A stretch of 59,390 nt of DNA, from contig JAFQDD010000013.1 of NCBI GenBank assembly GCA_017416145.1, forward strand, positions 1 through 59,390, written 5' to 3'. The DNA comes from Spirochaetaceae bacterium (GTDB lineage Bacteria > Spirochaetota > Spirochaetia > Treponematales > Treponemataceae). This document shows positions 43,487-51,472 of the stretch, piece after piece (positions within the stretch are counted from its first letter, which is position 1; the number at the start of each line of letters is the position of its first letter). The notes beneath the pieces are model-generated. The model ran no database searches. It was not told where the DNA came from and saw nothing but the letters and a program-made list of their open reading frames with translations. The position numbers and the translations under genes were made by a program.

Positions 43487-44656
43487 TTAAAATCTTTCAA
43501 TAATAAACTGTCCACAACTAAAACCAGTTCTATTTCCATCTTCAAAACAAAAAATGTCCACAATGTAATTTCCTGTTGTAGAAGTTTTAAAAGTTACAGT
43601 TACTGTTTTGTTATCAGAATTTTCGATTTTATCCCGTTGCAGGGAAACAGCATTTTTTAGTGTAGAGTTTGTTTTTGCATTTCTTACAGTAAAATTCAAT
43701 GTGTAACCTGGTTTTTCCACATAATTCAAAACAAAACTAGAATTCGTTTTGTTGATTTTTATCAAATCTGAATGTTCAGATACAACATCATAAAAAACAG
43801 GATCCAAAGAAGGTAGGGAAAATAACTCAGCCGTTGAAAGTTCAGGACTAATAAGTTGATATCTAGCATTGTCTGGAAAATGAGAATTTATAAAATGTTC
43901 AGGTTTTGTAAAAAGCCAATCTGTTTTGTATTCTTGTTTTGAAATCTTTCCATTCATATATCCAGAATCCCAAGTACAATCAACTAAATACCAACTTCCA
44001 TCAATTTTTACCATATTCCAAGCGTGATTGCTTTCTGTATTTTCTTTTTCTGTCAACAAATTAAATCCAACACCTCTAGCGTAACCAGAAACTTTTTTAC
44101 ATTCTATTTTGAGTTGATTACAAAATTCTAAAAAAACATTTGCATAACCTTCACAAACAGATTTTCCAGTTTTCAGTACAGTAAAATAATCCTGTGGTGG
44201 TAAGTTTCCAGACCAAAAACTTGCAGCATCATAAGAAATTAAAAGAGCAGTTATATCGTGAGCAAGTTTTACCTTTTCAAAATCGTTTGTTGCGGTTTTG
44301 TTTATTTCTGCAACTACAGAGCGAACATAATTTTGAGGATTAGATTTTCGTAAATCTTCAAAGGTTTTGTTTTTTTTAATAGAAGAAGCAAGAGATTCAG
44401 GTTCATTTGTTCTATAAGAATAGGCTGTTTCATAAGAAACTGGAACAGGCAAAGGTTTTAAAGTAATTGGAGTGGCTTCAGCTTTTATTCCTTCAGAAAT
44501 TTCACTATTTCCTGAGCGATTTCCTATGGCAGTTGAAACTGTAGAACTAATGTCATTTATTAAAGTTTGAACTGTGCTACAACTTGTAAAAATCGTAAAC
44601 ATCATAAAAATCATTGATGTAAAAATTACATAAAAAATCAAATGCTTTGTTTTCAT
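43487..44656 (-). CDS. Transglutaminase-like lipoprotein with intact triad
   Basis: A 389-residue lipoprotein (lipobox FTSC). The transglutaminase-like/peptidase core is complete: Cys in GKSVCEGYANVF, His in SNHAWNMVK and Asp in VDCTWDSGY. A C-terminal beta-sandwich of about 100 residues follows. The layout resembles the Kyphoscoliosis-peptidase group; such proteins may cut or cross-link peptides in the envelope. Start at 44656, because AAAGG is 6 nt upstream; the ATG at 44662 overlaps that site. It is divergent from an XRE regulator gene. Confidence 0.78.
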   Translation of the reverse strand: MKTKHLIFYVIFTSMIFMMFTIFTSCSTVQTLINDISSTVSTAIGNRSGNSEISEGIKAEATPITLKPLPVPVSYETAYSYRTNEPESLASSIKKNKTFEDLRKSNPQNYVRSVVAEINKTATNDFEKVKLAHDITALLISYDAASFWSGNLPPQDYFTVLKTGKSVCEGYANVFLEFCNQLKIECKKVSGYARGVGFNLLTEKENTESNHAWNMVKIDGSWYLVDCTWDSGYMNGKISKQEYKTDWLFTKPEHFINSHFPDNARYQLISPELSTAELFSLPSLDPVFYDVVSEHSDLIKINKTNSSFVLNYVEKPGYTLNFTVRNAKTNSTLKNAVSLQRDKIENSDNKTVTVTFKTSTTGNYIVDIFCFEDGNRTGFSCGQFIIERF

Positions 44657-44688
44657 AATCATCCTTTATTTAGATATATTTATAACTG

Positions 44689-44754
44689 ATTAGGTAATAT
44701 TATAAAACTTAATTTTAAAAATACAAGTAAAAAATCCTTTTATTAGGTAATATT
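44689..44754. promoter_or_regulatory. Two identical 13-bp direct repeats between the lipoprotein and XRE genes
   Basis: ATTAGGTAATATT occurs at 44689-44701 and 44742-44754, 53 bp apart, about five helical turns. The second is extended into the palindrome GTAATATTTATTAC. They fit operator sites for the adjacent XRE regulator. Confidence 0.6.
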
Positions 44755-44805
44755 TATTACTTATTTCAATGTTCTTTAATTTTAAAACTCTTACATAATA
44801 AAACA

Positions 44806-45150
44806 ATGAGTGAAGAAGATTTACAAAATATTCCTGAGTTATTAGGAGAAAATGTTAGAAAATATAGAAAACAAGCAGGACTTACTCAAGAAGAACTTTC
44901 AGAGCGATTAGGAATAACCCAAAAACATTTGTCTGTTATTGAAAATGGAACACAATTTGCCTCAGCCACTTTGATAGCAAAACTCTCAAAAGAATTGAAT
45001 GTTACCCCAGGTTTCCTCTTTGGCGGTGATATGTCAAGCAAACAAGTAAATTTGCTTCAATCAATGATACACAATCTAATAAATTCTCAAATCCAAACTT
45101 TGTATCTAAAATTACACAGAGAAATAGAAGAAATAAAAGAAAAATTATAA
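44806..45150 (+). CDS. XRE-family transcriptional regulator
   Basis: A 114-residue protein with an HTH_3 domain (about residues 14-68; VRKYRKQAGLTQEELSERLGITQKHLSVIENG) and a C-terminal amphipathic helix likely for dimerisation. It is divergently placed from the transglutaminase-like lipoprotein pair, and shares an intergenic region with two identical 13-bp repeats, so it probably controls that pair or itself. No Shine-Dalgarno sequence; CATAAT ends 6 nt before the ATG. Confidence 0.87.
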   Translation: MSEEDLQNIPELLGENVRKYRKQAGLTQEELSERLGITQKHLSVIENGTQFASATLIAKLSKELNVTPGFLFGGDMSSKQVNLLQSMIHNLINSQIQTLYLKLHREIEEIKEKL

Positions 45151-45167
45151 TAAACTTTGATTTTTTA

Positions 45168-45290
45168 GGAGCAACCAAATTCCTCCCGTGGTCCAGCCAA
45201 ACGGGGTTCCCTAACGGTCAGCCTCCTCGAACGTGGCTTCGCCCCATTCTGCGGGGTCTTGCTTCGCAACCCCTAATGTCTGGGCTAGGC
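45168..45290. repeat. GC-rich multi-hairpin element, copy 2 (opposite orientation)
   Basis: A 123-bp GC-rich island, reverse-complement related to 32175-32278. Read on the minus strand it begins GCCTAGCCC, shares GACA-K-TAGGG, and ends GGTTGCTCC. Outer pair CCAG/CTGG, inner GGGG/CCCC, hairpins TTGC-GAA-GCAA and CCCC/GGGG. The outer-stem T-A of copy 1 is A-T here. It lies between two convergent XRE-type genes. Confidence 0.75.
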
Positions 45291-45302
45291 TGATAAACAA
45301 AA

Positions 45303-45337
45303 TGGGCGAAGGTCTTTCAAAGAAATCCCTTCGCCCA
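45303..45337. terminator. Hairpin between convergent XRE genes
   Basis: TGGGCGAAGG and CCTTCGCCCA form a perfect 10-bp stem around an internal TCTTT/AAAGA hairpin. No long T-run on either side; a bidirectional terminator is the simplest reading. Confidence 0.5.
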
Positions 45338-45368
45338 CATGTTAGCTTTATAAACAGAAAAAGCGAAA

Positions 45369-45950
45369 TTAAACTGGAGTATAAACCACAGCAAGAATTT
45401 TTGCTTTTCCTTCGTGAGAGTGAACGTGGTGAGCCACAATTGAATCGTAGTAAAGACTGTCACCAACTTCTAGTTCGTAAGTGTCTTTTCCGTATTGGAT
45501 TTCAACTTTTCCTTCTAGAACATAGATAAACTCTTCCCCTTCGTGAGAAGAAAGCTTAACTTCTTCTTCAGAAGCTGGGAAAATATCAATAATAAATGGA
45601 TCCATGTGGCGATCTGCTTTGTTTTGTGCCAATGAATAAAAATCCAAATCAGAGTTTACAGCATTTGTTCTTTCTGAAAAGCGAGTAACTTTATTTTCAT
45701 CTCTTTCTTTAGCATTTTTTACTAGAACTGGACCTAGGTTTTCTTGGTCGTCCATAAATGTTCCAAGTCGAACACCTAGAACACGAGCGATTTTAATCAG
45801 TGGAGTAAGTCCTGGAATCAGCTCGCCGTTTTCAATGCTTTCAATACTTTTCACGCTAAGGTTTGTTCTTTCAGAAACATCTTCAATAGAAAGTTTTCTG
45901 TTTTCTCTTATTAATTTTACTTTGTTGCCAATTCGATTTTTTTCAGACAT
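45369..45950 (-). CDS. XRE-cupin transcriptional regulator
   Basis: A 193-residue protein with an N-terminal HTH_3 domain (about 8-62) and a C-terminal cupin_2 domain (about 120-190; EGEEFIYVLEGKVEIQYGKDTYELEVGDSLYYDSIVAHHV pattern). Family members sense small molecules through the cupin and repress amino-acid, polyamine or metabolite genes. The ATG at 45950 is chosen because AAGGAG lies 7 nt upstream. It is divergent from the aroF-tyrA leader, so regulation of that operon is possible. Confidence 0.88.
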   Translation of the reverse strand: MSEKNRIGNKVKLIRENRKLSIEDVSERTNLSVKSIESIENGELIPGLTPLIKIARVLGVRLGTFMDDQENLGPVLVKNAKERDENKVTRFSERTNAVNSDLDFYSLAQNKADRHMDPFIIDIFPASEEEVKLSSHEGEEFIYVLEGKVEIQYGKDTYELEVGDSLYYDSIVAHHVHSHEGKAKILAVVYTPV

Positions 45951-46040
45951 GATTACTCCTTCTAATTTATAGTCTGTATTTTTTGTGATGATATACCACA
46001 TAATATTTATATCATTTCTTAAGTATTTATGCAATATATT

Positions 46041-46095
46041 TAGTATTATTTAAGTTCAATAATTTAAAATTAATCTAAAAACTTAAATAATACTA
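46041..46095. promoter_or_regulatory. 16-bp perfect inverted repeat upstream of the aroF attenuator
   Basis: TAGTATTATTTAAGTT (46041-46056) is repeated inverted as AACTTAAATAATACTA (46080-46095), with a 23-nt gap, 31 bp before the -35 box. A candidate operator in the gene-free stretch 45951-46160, perhaps bound by the divergent XRE-cupin protein. Confidence 0.55.
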
Positions 46096-46125
46096 CAGAT
46101 TTTTAATTTTTTTTAACTTTTTTAC

Positions 46126-46154
46126 TTGACTAAAAAAAATCACATCGCTATAGT
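46126..46154 (+). promoter_or_regulatory. Promoter of the leader-aroF-tyrA operon
   Basis: TTGACT (46126), 17-nt spacer, TATAGT (46149-46154), GAAGGT, then ATG at 46161. The strongest promoter in the window; its expected start is the A of the leader ATG. Confidence 0.8.
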
Positions 46155-46160
46155 GAAGGT

Positions 46161-46280
46161 ATGAATACAGTTCGCGTTGCAGACTACAAAAACCATTTTT
46201 TCTCAAAGCAAGTATTTTATTACTTTTATTATTATGGTTACTCTTGTGCAATGCGGAAAAGCAAAAAACAATGCTTTTAG
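46161..46280 (+). CDS. Tyr/Phe-rich leader peptide of the aroF-tyrA attenuator
   Basis: A 39-codon ORF too short for usual gene calling. It encodes 7 Tyr and 5 Phe; residues 19-27 are FYYFYYYGY. It lies between a strong promoter and a perfect intrinsic terminator in front of DAHP synthase and prephenate dehydrogenase. This is the arrangement of amino-acid attenuation leaders: scarce charged tRNA-Tyr or tRNA-Phe would stall the ribosome on the run. Codons 31-33 carry TGCGGAAA (46252-46259), which can pair with TTTCCGCA (46322-46329) of the terminator. Confidence 0.85.
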   Translation: MNTVRVADYKNHFFSKQVFYYFYYYGYSCAMRKSKKQCF

Positions 46281-46316
46281 TCAGTTGTTTTTGCAGTATT
46301 TACTAAGGTAAATTAC

Positions 46317-46353
46317 AGAGGTTTCCGCAAAGTTCGGAAACCTCTTTTTTTTT
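46317..46353 (+). terminator. Attenuator terminator before aroF
   Basis: AGAGGTTTCCG (46317-46327) and CGGAAACCTCT (46335-46345) form an 11-bp perfect stem, 7-nt loop, followed by nine T residues. Its left arm overlaps the site that can instead pair with the leader ORF. Further hairpins at 46257-46278 (AAAAGC/GCTTTT) and 46296-46316 lie between. Confidence 0.9.
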
Positions 46354-46445
46354 GCTTCCAAATTGGCCATTTGAAAACAAAAAAAGCAACAAACTAGGAA
46401 CTTTCACAAATCTGTTAGCTCCTTATAAAACAAGAGGAAAAACAA

Positions 46446-47465
46446 ATGATTATCGTACTAAAACATGGTGCAAACAAAGAAGAAATTGCAGAATTTTCAG
46501 CTCACTTAAAATCTTTGGGAGTTGGAATTCACGAATCTAGTGGTGTTGAAACAACAATTTTGGGTTTGGTAGGTGATACAAGTCGCTTAAACGAATCTTC
46601 ACTTGCAGCTCATAGCATTGTAGAAAAAGTAATGCGTGTAAATGAGCCTTATAAAATGGCCAACCGAAAATTTCATCCAGAAAATACTGTTATCGAAATT
46701 GCAAATGCTGAAAATGCAATCGTAGGCAAAAATCACTTTGCAATTATGGCTGGTCCTTGTTCTGTAGAAAGTCGTGACCAAATCACAGGTATTGCACGAG
46801 CTGTTAAAGCTTCTGGAGCAACTTTTTTGCGTGGTGGTGCATTTAAACCTCGAACATCACCTTATGCTTTCCAAGGTCTTGGAACAGAAGGTCTTGATTT
46901 ACTTTTAGAAGCAAAAAAAGCAACTGGGCTTCCAATTGTTACAGAACTTATGGCAATTAAACAACTTGAATATTTTGATAATGTAGATATTATCCAAATT
47001 GGTGCAAGAAATATGCAAAACTTTGACCTTTTAAAAGAACTTGGTTCTTGCGGAAAACCAATTTTGCTAAAACGTGGACTTGCAAACACAGCAAAAGAAC
47101 TTTTAATGTCAGCTGAATACATTATGGCTGGTGGAAATGAACAAATTATTTTGTGTGAACGTGGAATCCGCAGTTTTGATAATTTTACTAGAAATGTTTT
47201 GGATTTAGGCGTAATTCCATTTTTGAAAAAAGAAAGCCATCTTCCAGTAATTGTAGATCCAAGTCATGCAACTGGAGCTGCTTGGATGGTGGAACCAATG
47301 GCAAAAGCCGCTTTGGCAGCTGGAGCAGACGGACTAATCATTGAAGTTCACAACAATCCAAAAATGGCTTTGTGTGATGGGGAACAATCAATTACACCTC
47401 CACAATTTGATGATTTAATGAAAAAACTTAAAAAATACGCAGAAATCGAAGGCAAAACATTATGA
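46446..47465 (+). CDS. aroF: 3-deoxy-7-phosphoheptulonate (DAHP) synthase, class I-beta
   Basis: A 339-residue enzyme making DAHP from phosphoenolpyruvate and erythrose 4-phosphate, the first step to chorismate and aromatic amino acids. An N-terminal ferredoxin-like/ACT-like domain (1-70) is the regulatory fold of the Thermotoga-type enzyme, which is feedback-inhibited by Tyr/Phe. The barrel shows AGPCSVES, FLRGGAFKPRTSPYAFQG, LLKRG and VDPSHATG. AGAGGA precedes the ATG. Expression should depend on the upstream attenuator. It overlaps tyrA by 4 nt (ATGA). Confidence 0.95.
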   Translation: MIIVLKHGANKEEIAEFSAHLKSLGVGIHESSGVETTILGLVGDTSRLNESSLAAHSIVEKVMRVNEPYKMANRKFHPENTVIEIANAENAIVGKNHFAIMAGPCSVESRDQITGIARAVKASGATFLRGGAFKPRTSPYAFQGLGTEGLDLLLEAKKATGLPIVTELMAIKQLEYFDNVDIIQIGARNMQNFDLLKELGSCGKPILLKRGLANTAKELLMSAEYIMAGGNEQIILCERGIRSFDNFTRNVLDLGVIPFLKKESHLPVIVDPSHATGAAWMVEPMAKAALAAGADGLIIEVHNNPKMALCDGEQSITPPQFDDLMKKLKKYAEIEGKTL

Positions 47466-48361
47466 GATTAAATCAACTGACTTACGGCTTTGTGGGACTT
47501 GGTCTTATGGGTGGCTCACTTGCAAAAGCCATTACAAAATATGTTTTAGCAGAGGAAAATTCCACTGGAAAAATCTATGCTATGGATAAAAATCCTTCTT
47601 CTTTGGAAGACGCAATTTTAGAAAAAACTATTGAACGAGGATTTTCTGAAAATGAAACAAAGGAAATGCTTTCTCTTTGCGATGTGGTTTTTGTTTGTTT
47701 GTATCCAAAGGCAACTGGAGAATTTCTTGCAAAATATCAAGATGATTTTAAAAGTGGGGCTATAGTTACAGATATTGCCGGTGTAAAAGGTCAGTTGATG
47801 GAAAATCTTAATTGGAAGCGAAGTGACGTTACTTTCGTTCCAGGGCATCCAATGGCGGGAAATGAAAGGGAAGGTTTTACTCATGCTAGTGCAGAAATCT
47901 TCCAAAAGCGAAACTACATTTTTATGGAGCCAGTGGTAAGTGGAGCTTCTAGTCTTGAGTTTGGGAAAAATGCTTTAGAAACTTTGAAGCAACTTGCCAC
48001 CAGTATTGGGTTTGGTCGAATTATTGAAACAAATGCAGAAATCCATGACCACAAAATTGCTTTTACATCCCAGCTTTGTCACGTAATCGCTTCTGCCTTG
48101 GTGGATAGTGCCGAAGATACCAACGTAACAGCCTTTGGTGGTGGCAGTTTTGAAGATTTAACCCGAATCGCTATGATAAACGCACCACTTTGGACAGAAC
48201 TTTTTATTGCAGACAAAAAAGAGCTAGTAAATCATATTTCAGAGTTTCAGGCATCTTTGGAAACTATAAAAGCTGCCATAGAAAATGAAGATTCTGAAAA
48301 ATTAAATGGATATTTGTCGAATGTGCGTTCAAGACGTATTGCTATGGCAAATCCGAAGTAG
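47462..48361 (+). CDS. tyrA: Prephenate dehydrogenase
   Basis: A 299-residue TyrA that oxidatively decarboxylates prephenate to 4-hydroxyphenylpyruvate, the tyrosine branch. The NAD(P)-binding loop is GLGLMGGSLAKA, catalytic-site blocks are PGHPMAGNEREG and DHKIAFTSQLCHVIA. No ACT domain or chorismate mutase fusion is present. Its position behind a Tyr-rich leader peptide fits tyrosine control. A terminator follows immediately. Confidence 0.93.
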   Translation: MRLNQLTYGFVGLGLMGGSLAKAITKYVLAEENSTGKIYAMDKNPSSLEDAILEKTIERGFSENETKEMLSLCDVVFVCLYPKATGEFLAKYQDDFKSGAIVTDIAGVKGQLMENLNWKRSDVTFVPGHPMAGNEREGFTHASAEIFQKRNYIFMEPVVSGASSLEFGKNALETLKQLATSIGFGRIIETNAEIHDHKIAFTSQLCHVIASALVDSAEDTNVTAFGGGSFEDLTRIAMINAPLWTELFIADKKELVNHISEFQASLETIKAAIENEDSEKLNGYLSNVRSRRIAMANPK

Positions 48362-48375
48362 CTTTTAAAAGCGAA

Positions 48376-48425
48376 AACGCCCTAAGATTTGAAGCAAGTT
48401 TTTTCAAATCTTGGGGTGTTCTTTT
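48376..48425 (+). terminator. Intrinsic terminator after tyrA
   Basis: A 17-bp stem from 48376 (AACGCCCTAAGATTTGA) to 48420 with wobble pairs, followed by CTTTTTATTT. Confidence 0.85.
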
Positions 48426-48427
48426 TA

Positions 48428-48510
48428 TTTCGGTTCTACAATATTTGGAGAACCGAAACAAAGGTGAGTCAAGGGTTTAAGTGAAACGTCCCTTGACCAC
48501 CTGTATTTTT
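48428..48510 (+). repeat. Two-hairpin dispersed repeat, copy 1
   Basis: Hairpin 1: TTTCGGTTCT/AGAACCGAAA (48428-48458). Hairpin 2: GGTG-A-GTCAAGGG with CCCTTGAC-CACC (48463-48501), inner loop TTTAAGTGAAACG, then TGTATTTTTT. Related copies lie at 56072-56110 and 57122-57187. It may be a mobile-like hairpin repeat also used as a terminator. Confidence 0.7.
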
Positions 48511-48536
48511 TATATCATCTTAACAAAATCTACAGA

Positions 48537-51317
48537 CTAATTTTCATCCCGCAAACCGATGGCACTTTCCATATCCACGTCTTCAAGTTTTTGAATTGTT
48601 AGCTTTCCAAGGGTTAAGCCGTTTTCTGCAAAGAAAAATCTTACTGTAGTGTATTTTCTGAAAAGCAAGAATTTTTGCTCTTGGGCAACGTATTCGCCCA
48701 TTGTACCGTTCCAAGTAAAGCCGTTTAGATTTAGTCCATTGATTCCAAAACCAACTGGGATTTGAGCTAGAGCATTGTTTCCAGTTTTTCCTTCCAAAGA
48801 AAATAAATAATGACCTGGTTTATCTGCTTGTAATGCAAAGGTATAAGCTGTTCCTTTTTTTGTAGACACGTGGCTCAAATCAAATGTTCCACAATAATCA
48901 TTTTCTTGGTCTAGCACAAAATAATCCACATTTTCTTGAGTTTCGTTTTGAGCATCCACAACACGATTTATGATTTCAACTGTATCACCAGTTTTTTCTA
49001 AGCGTTTTTGTGCGTTTGTTTTTGATAAAAACTCAATGATGTTTCCAGCATTTCTAAGAAGTTCTGCCTTATCTAGTTTTCCAGCTTTATATTCTCTTTC
49101 AGTGTTTTCTCCATCAGCTGGGATTGCTCCGTCTTGGCAAGTCATATAAACATCATTTTGTGAACGAGCCATTTGAGCAAAGTTTGTTAAACTTGGTTCT
49201 TGCCCTTCGTCGTTGATTCTTGCCCACCAATCTGTAATTACAATGCCAGAAAATCCCCATTCTTTTCTTAAAATCAATGTGTTTAAATCAAAACTTCCAG
49301 CTGTCCACATACCATTTACAGCTCCGTAAGTTGTCATTATGATATTGGCACCGTTTTTTACAGCGATTTCGTAACCTTTTAGATAGATTTCTCGTAAGGC
49401 CCTTTGGCTGATTGTGCAATCAATTGTATTTCTGCCAAGTTCTTGGTTGTTACAGCAAAAATGCTTTAGGCTTCCTGTGTTTCCGGCTTTTTGTAAACCT
49501 TTTACGTTGCTAGATGCCATAATTCCAGTTAAATAAGGGTCTTCTGAAAAATATTCAAAGTTTCTTCCGTTTAATGGATGTCGGTGAATATTCATGCCAG
49601 GACCAAGCAAAACATCTACTTTGTTGAAAGTCATTTCGTAACCTGTAAAAGTGTATAATTCTTCTACAAGATTTGGATTAAAGGAACAGGCTTGTAAAGT
49701 TCCGTTTGGCAAACTAAAAGCTTCGGAGCCTGAATCTAGCCGCATTCCAGAAGGTCCGTCTGAACAACATCCGCAAGGAATGCCAAGTTCTTTTAAGTGA
49801 TTGTTTATTCCACCGAAGGCGGCTGCGGTTCCTGGAGTAACTTTTGGGCTACTCATGCCTTCTCCGCGAATAATGCTGAATAAATCATCTTCTGTAAGTT
49901 GATTTAAGATTTCTTTGTTTTTTGGAGAGAAGTTTGTATCAAATTGATTTTTAGTTTCTTCCAAAAATTGAGTTCTGTGAGCGTCGTTTCCATCTGTTGG
50001 ATTGCAAACCCCAATTCCTTTTACAGTTTCCATTTCCAACTTGCCATTTTTCACGTGGAAGCGAGTAAAATCCTTTTGAGGAGCCATTGCGTTAAAATGT
50101 TCTTTTACAACGAACAGTTTTTCTAAATCAAAGTTACCAAAAACATTTGATTTTCTAACAGAATTTCCAACAAAAACTTCATATTTCCCTGCTTCTAAAA
50201 CTGAAGTGTTAGCTTTTCCTGTAAGTCCTAAATCGTCGTAGGAAGCAAAATCTTTTATATCAATTTCAAAAGAAAGAGTTTCTGTTTCATTTGGAGAAAG
50301 TAATTTTGATTTTTGGAAGGCACAAAGGGTTTTTGCAGGTTTTCCAAGTTTTCCCTCTGGCAATCCAAGATAAATTTGTACAACCTCTTTTCCTGAAAGT
50401 TTTCCTGTGTTTTTTACATCAACTTTCATAGTGATTTTTGGAAAGTCAAAGCTAAAAGATTTTTTTGTAATTTCAAAATTTGTGTAAGAAAGCCCGTATC
50501 CAAAGGGATATAAAACTTTGTCTTTTGCAAGAGTTTCAAAATATCTGTAGCCAACGTAAATATCTTCTTGATAAGTTTCTGCTTTTGGATTGCCAAAGTT
50601 TTTATTAGAAGGGTAATCTTCAATTGATTTTGCGATTGTGTCTGAAAGTTTTCCAGAAGGATTTGCAAGACCTGTTAAAATATTTGCAGTTCCTTGACCT
50701 CCAACCATTCCACCTTGCCAACAATACAAAACAGCGTCTAAGTTGTAGTCTTTTACAAAGTTCATATCAATAATGTTGCCAACGTTTAGCACAACACAAA
50801 CTTTTTCAAAAGTGGCTCGAAGATTTTTCAAAACTTCTTTTTCAGTTTCTGTTAAAAGCCAAGAACCTTCAAAAACGCCGTTGTCTTTGTCTTCTCCAGC
50901 TGTGCGTCCAAGAATAAAAAGGGCAACATCATTTTTTTTGCTGTAATATTCAGCCATTTCTTTTGAAATAGGCATTTCTTCTTGACACCAAGGTTCGCCG
51001 CCCCAGCCAACACCTTGTTCAAATGGGTGATCTTTTTCCCATTTTTCATACAAAGTTTCTAATTCTGAGTCGATTTTAACCTTCTTTGTGTTTTTTAATC
51101 CCTCTACAATATCAACAACTTTAGAAACATTTACCATTCCGCCAGAGCCAGTGCCACTTTTATAGTAATGTTTTTGAATTCGACCAAAAATTGCTACTTT
51201 AGTGTCTTTTATAAAAGGCAAACATTGATTTTTGTTTTCTAATAAAACACAGCCTTCTTCCACAACTTCTGTTGCTTTTTTTAAGTAATCATTCCAATCT
51301 AAAGTAATTGATGCCAT
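48537..51317 (-). CDS. GH3 beta-glucosidase with permuted domain order
   Basis: A 926-residue GH3 enzyme. Normally the TIM barrel comes first; here the alpha/beta sandwich domain opens the protein (EGCVLLENKNQCLPF, VAIFGR), then an FnIII-like domain (VKNTGKLSGKEVVQIYLG), and the barrel follows (PCGCCSDGPSGMR, GPGMNIHRHPLNGRNFEYFSEDP is the family pattern, KHFCCNNQE, with nucleophile Asp in VITDWW). The same swap is known from rumen Butyrivibrio and Ruminococcus beta-glucosidases. Start 51317 has GGAGG 4 nt upstream. No signal peptide. The C-terminus has an extra beta-rich region. Confidence 0.9.
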   Translation of the reverse strand: MASITLDWNDYLKKATEVVEEGCVLLENKNQCLPFIKDTKVAIFGRIQKHYYKSGTGSGGMVNVSKVVDIVEGLKNTKKVKIDSELETLYEKWEKDHPFEQGVGWGGEPWCQEEMPISKEMAEYYSKKNDVALFILGRTAGEDKDNGVFEGSWLLTETEKEVLKNLRATFEKVCVVLNVGNIIDMNFVKDYNLDAVLYCWQGGMVGGQGTANILTGLANPSGKLSDTIAKSIEDYPSNKNFGNPKAETYQEDIYVGYRYFETLAKDKVLYPFGYGLSYTNFEITKKSFSFDFPKITMKVDVKNTGKLSGKEVVQIYLGLPEGKLGKPAKTLCAFQKSKLLSPNETETLSFEIDIKDFASYDDLGLTGKANTSVLEAGKYEVFVGNSVRKSNVFGNFDLEKLFVVKEHFNAMAPQKDFTRFHVKNGKLEMETVKGIGVCNPTDGNDAHRTQFLEETKNQFDTNFSPKNKEILNQLTEDDLFSIIRGEGMSSPKVTPGTAAAFGGINNHLKELGIPCGCCSDGPSGMRLDSGSEAFSLPNGTLQACSFNPNLVEELYTFTGYEMTFNKVDVLLGPGMNIHRHPLNGRNFEYFSEDPYLTGIMASSNVKGLQKAGNTGSLKHFCCNNQELGRNTIDCTISQRALREIYLKGYEIAVKNGANIIMTTYGAVNGMWTAGSFDLNTLILRKEWGFSGIVITDWWARINDEGQEPSLTNFAQMARSQNDVYMTCQDGAIPADGENTEREYKAGKLDKAELLRNAGNIIEFLSKTNAQKRLEKTGDTVEIINRVVDAQNETQENVDYFVLDQENDYCGTFDLSHVSTKKGTAYTFALQADKPGHYLFSLEGKTGNNALAQIPVGFGINGLNLNGFTWNGTMGEYVAQEQKFLLFRKYTTVRFFFAENGLTLGKLTIQKLEDVDMESAIGLRDEN

Positions 51318-51379
51318 AATGCCTCCAAAAATCCGCAAAATTTATCTTATGAAATATAAATATCATAGAAAAATCACTT

Positions 51380-51400
51380 TATCAATAGTTTTTATTGATA
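51380..51400. promoter_or_regulatory. Inverted repeat between GH3 and AraC genes
   Basis: TATCAATA (51380-51387) and TATTGATA (51393-51400) flank a 5-nt centre in the divergent intergenic region. Possible AraC-type binding site; AT-rich, so weak evidence. Confidence 0.35.
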
Positions 51401-51472
51401 TATATTAGGTCGATTTTGACATTATCTTAAAAAAAATCTGTTAAAAATCAATTTTTAATGTATAATTTTGAT

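Noticed and set aside
51416-51421. TTGACA as -35 box of the AraC gene
   Set aside because: It lies 39 bp before the TATAAT at 51461, too far to form one promoter.
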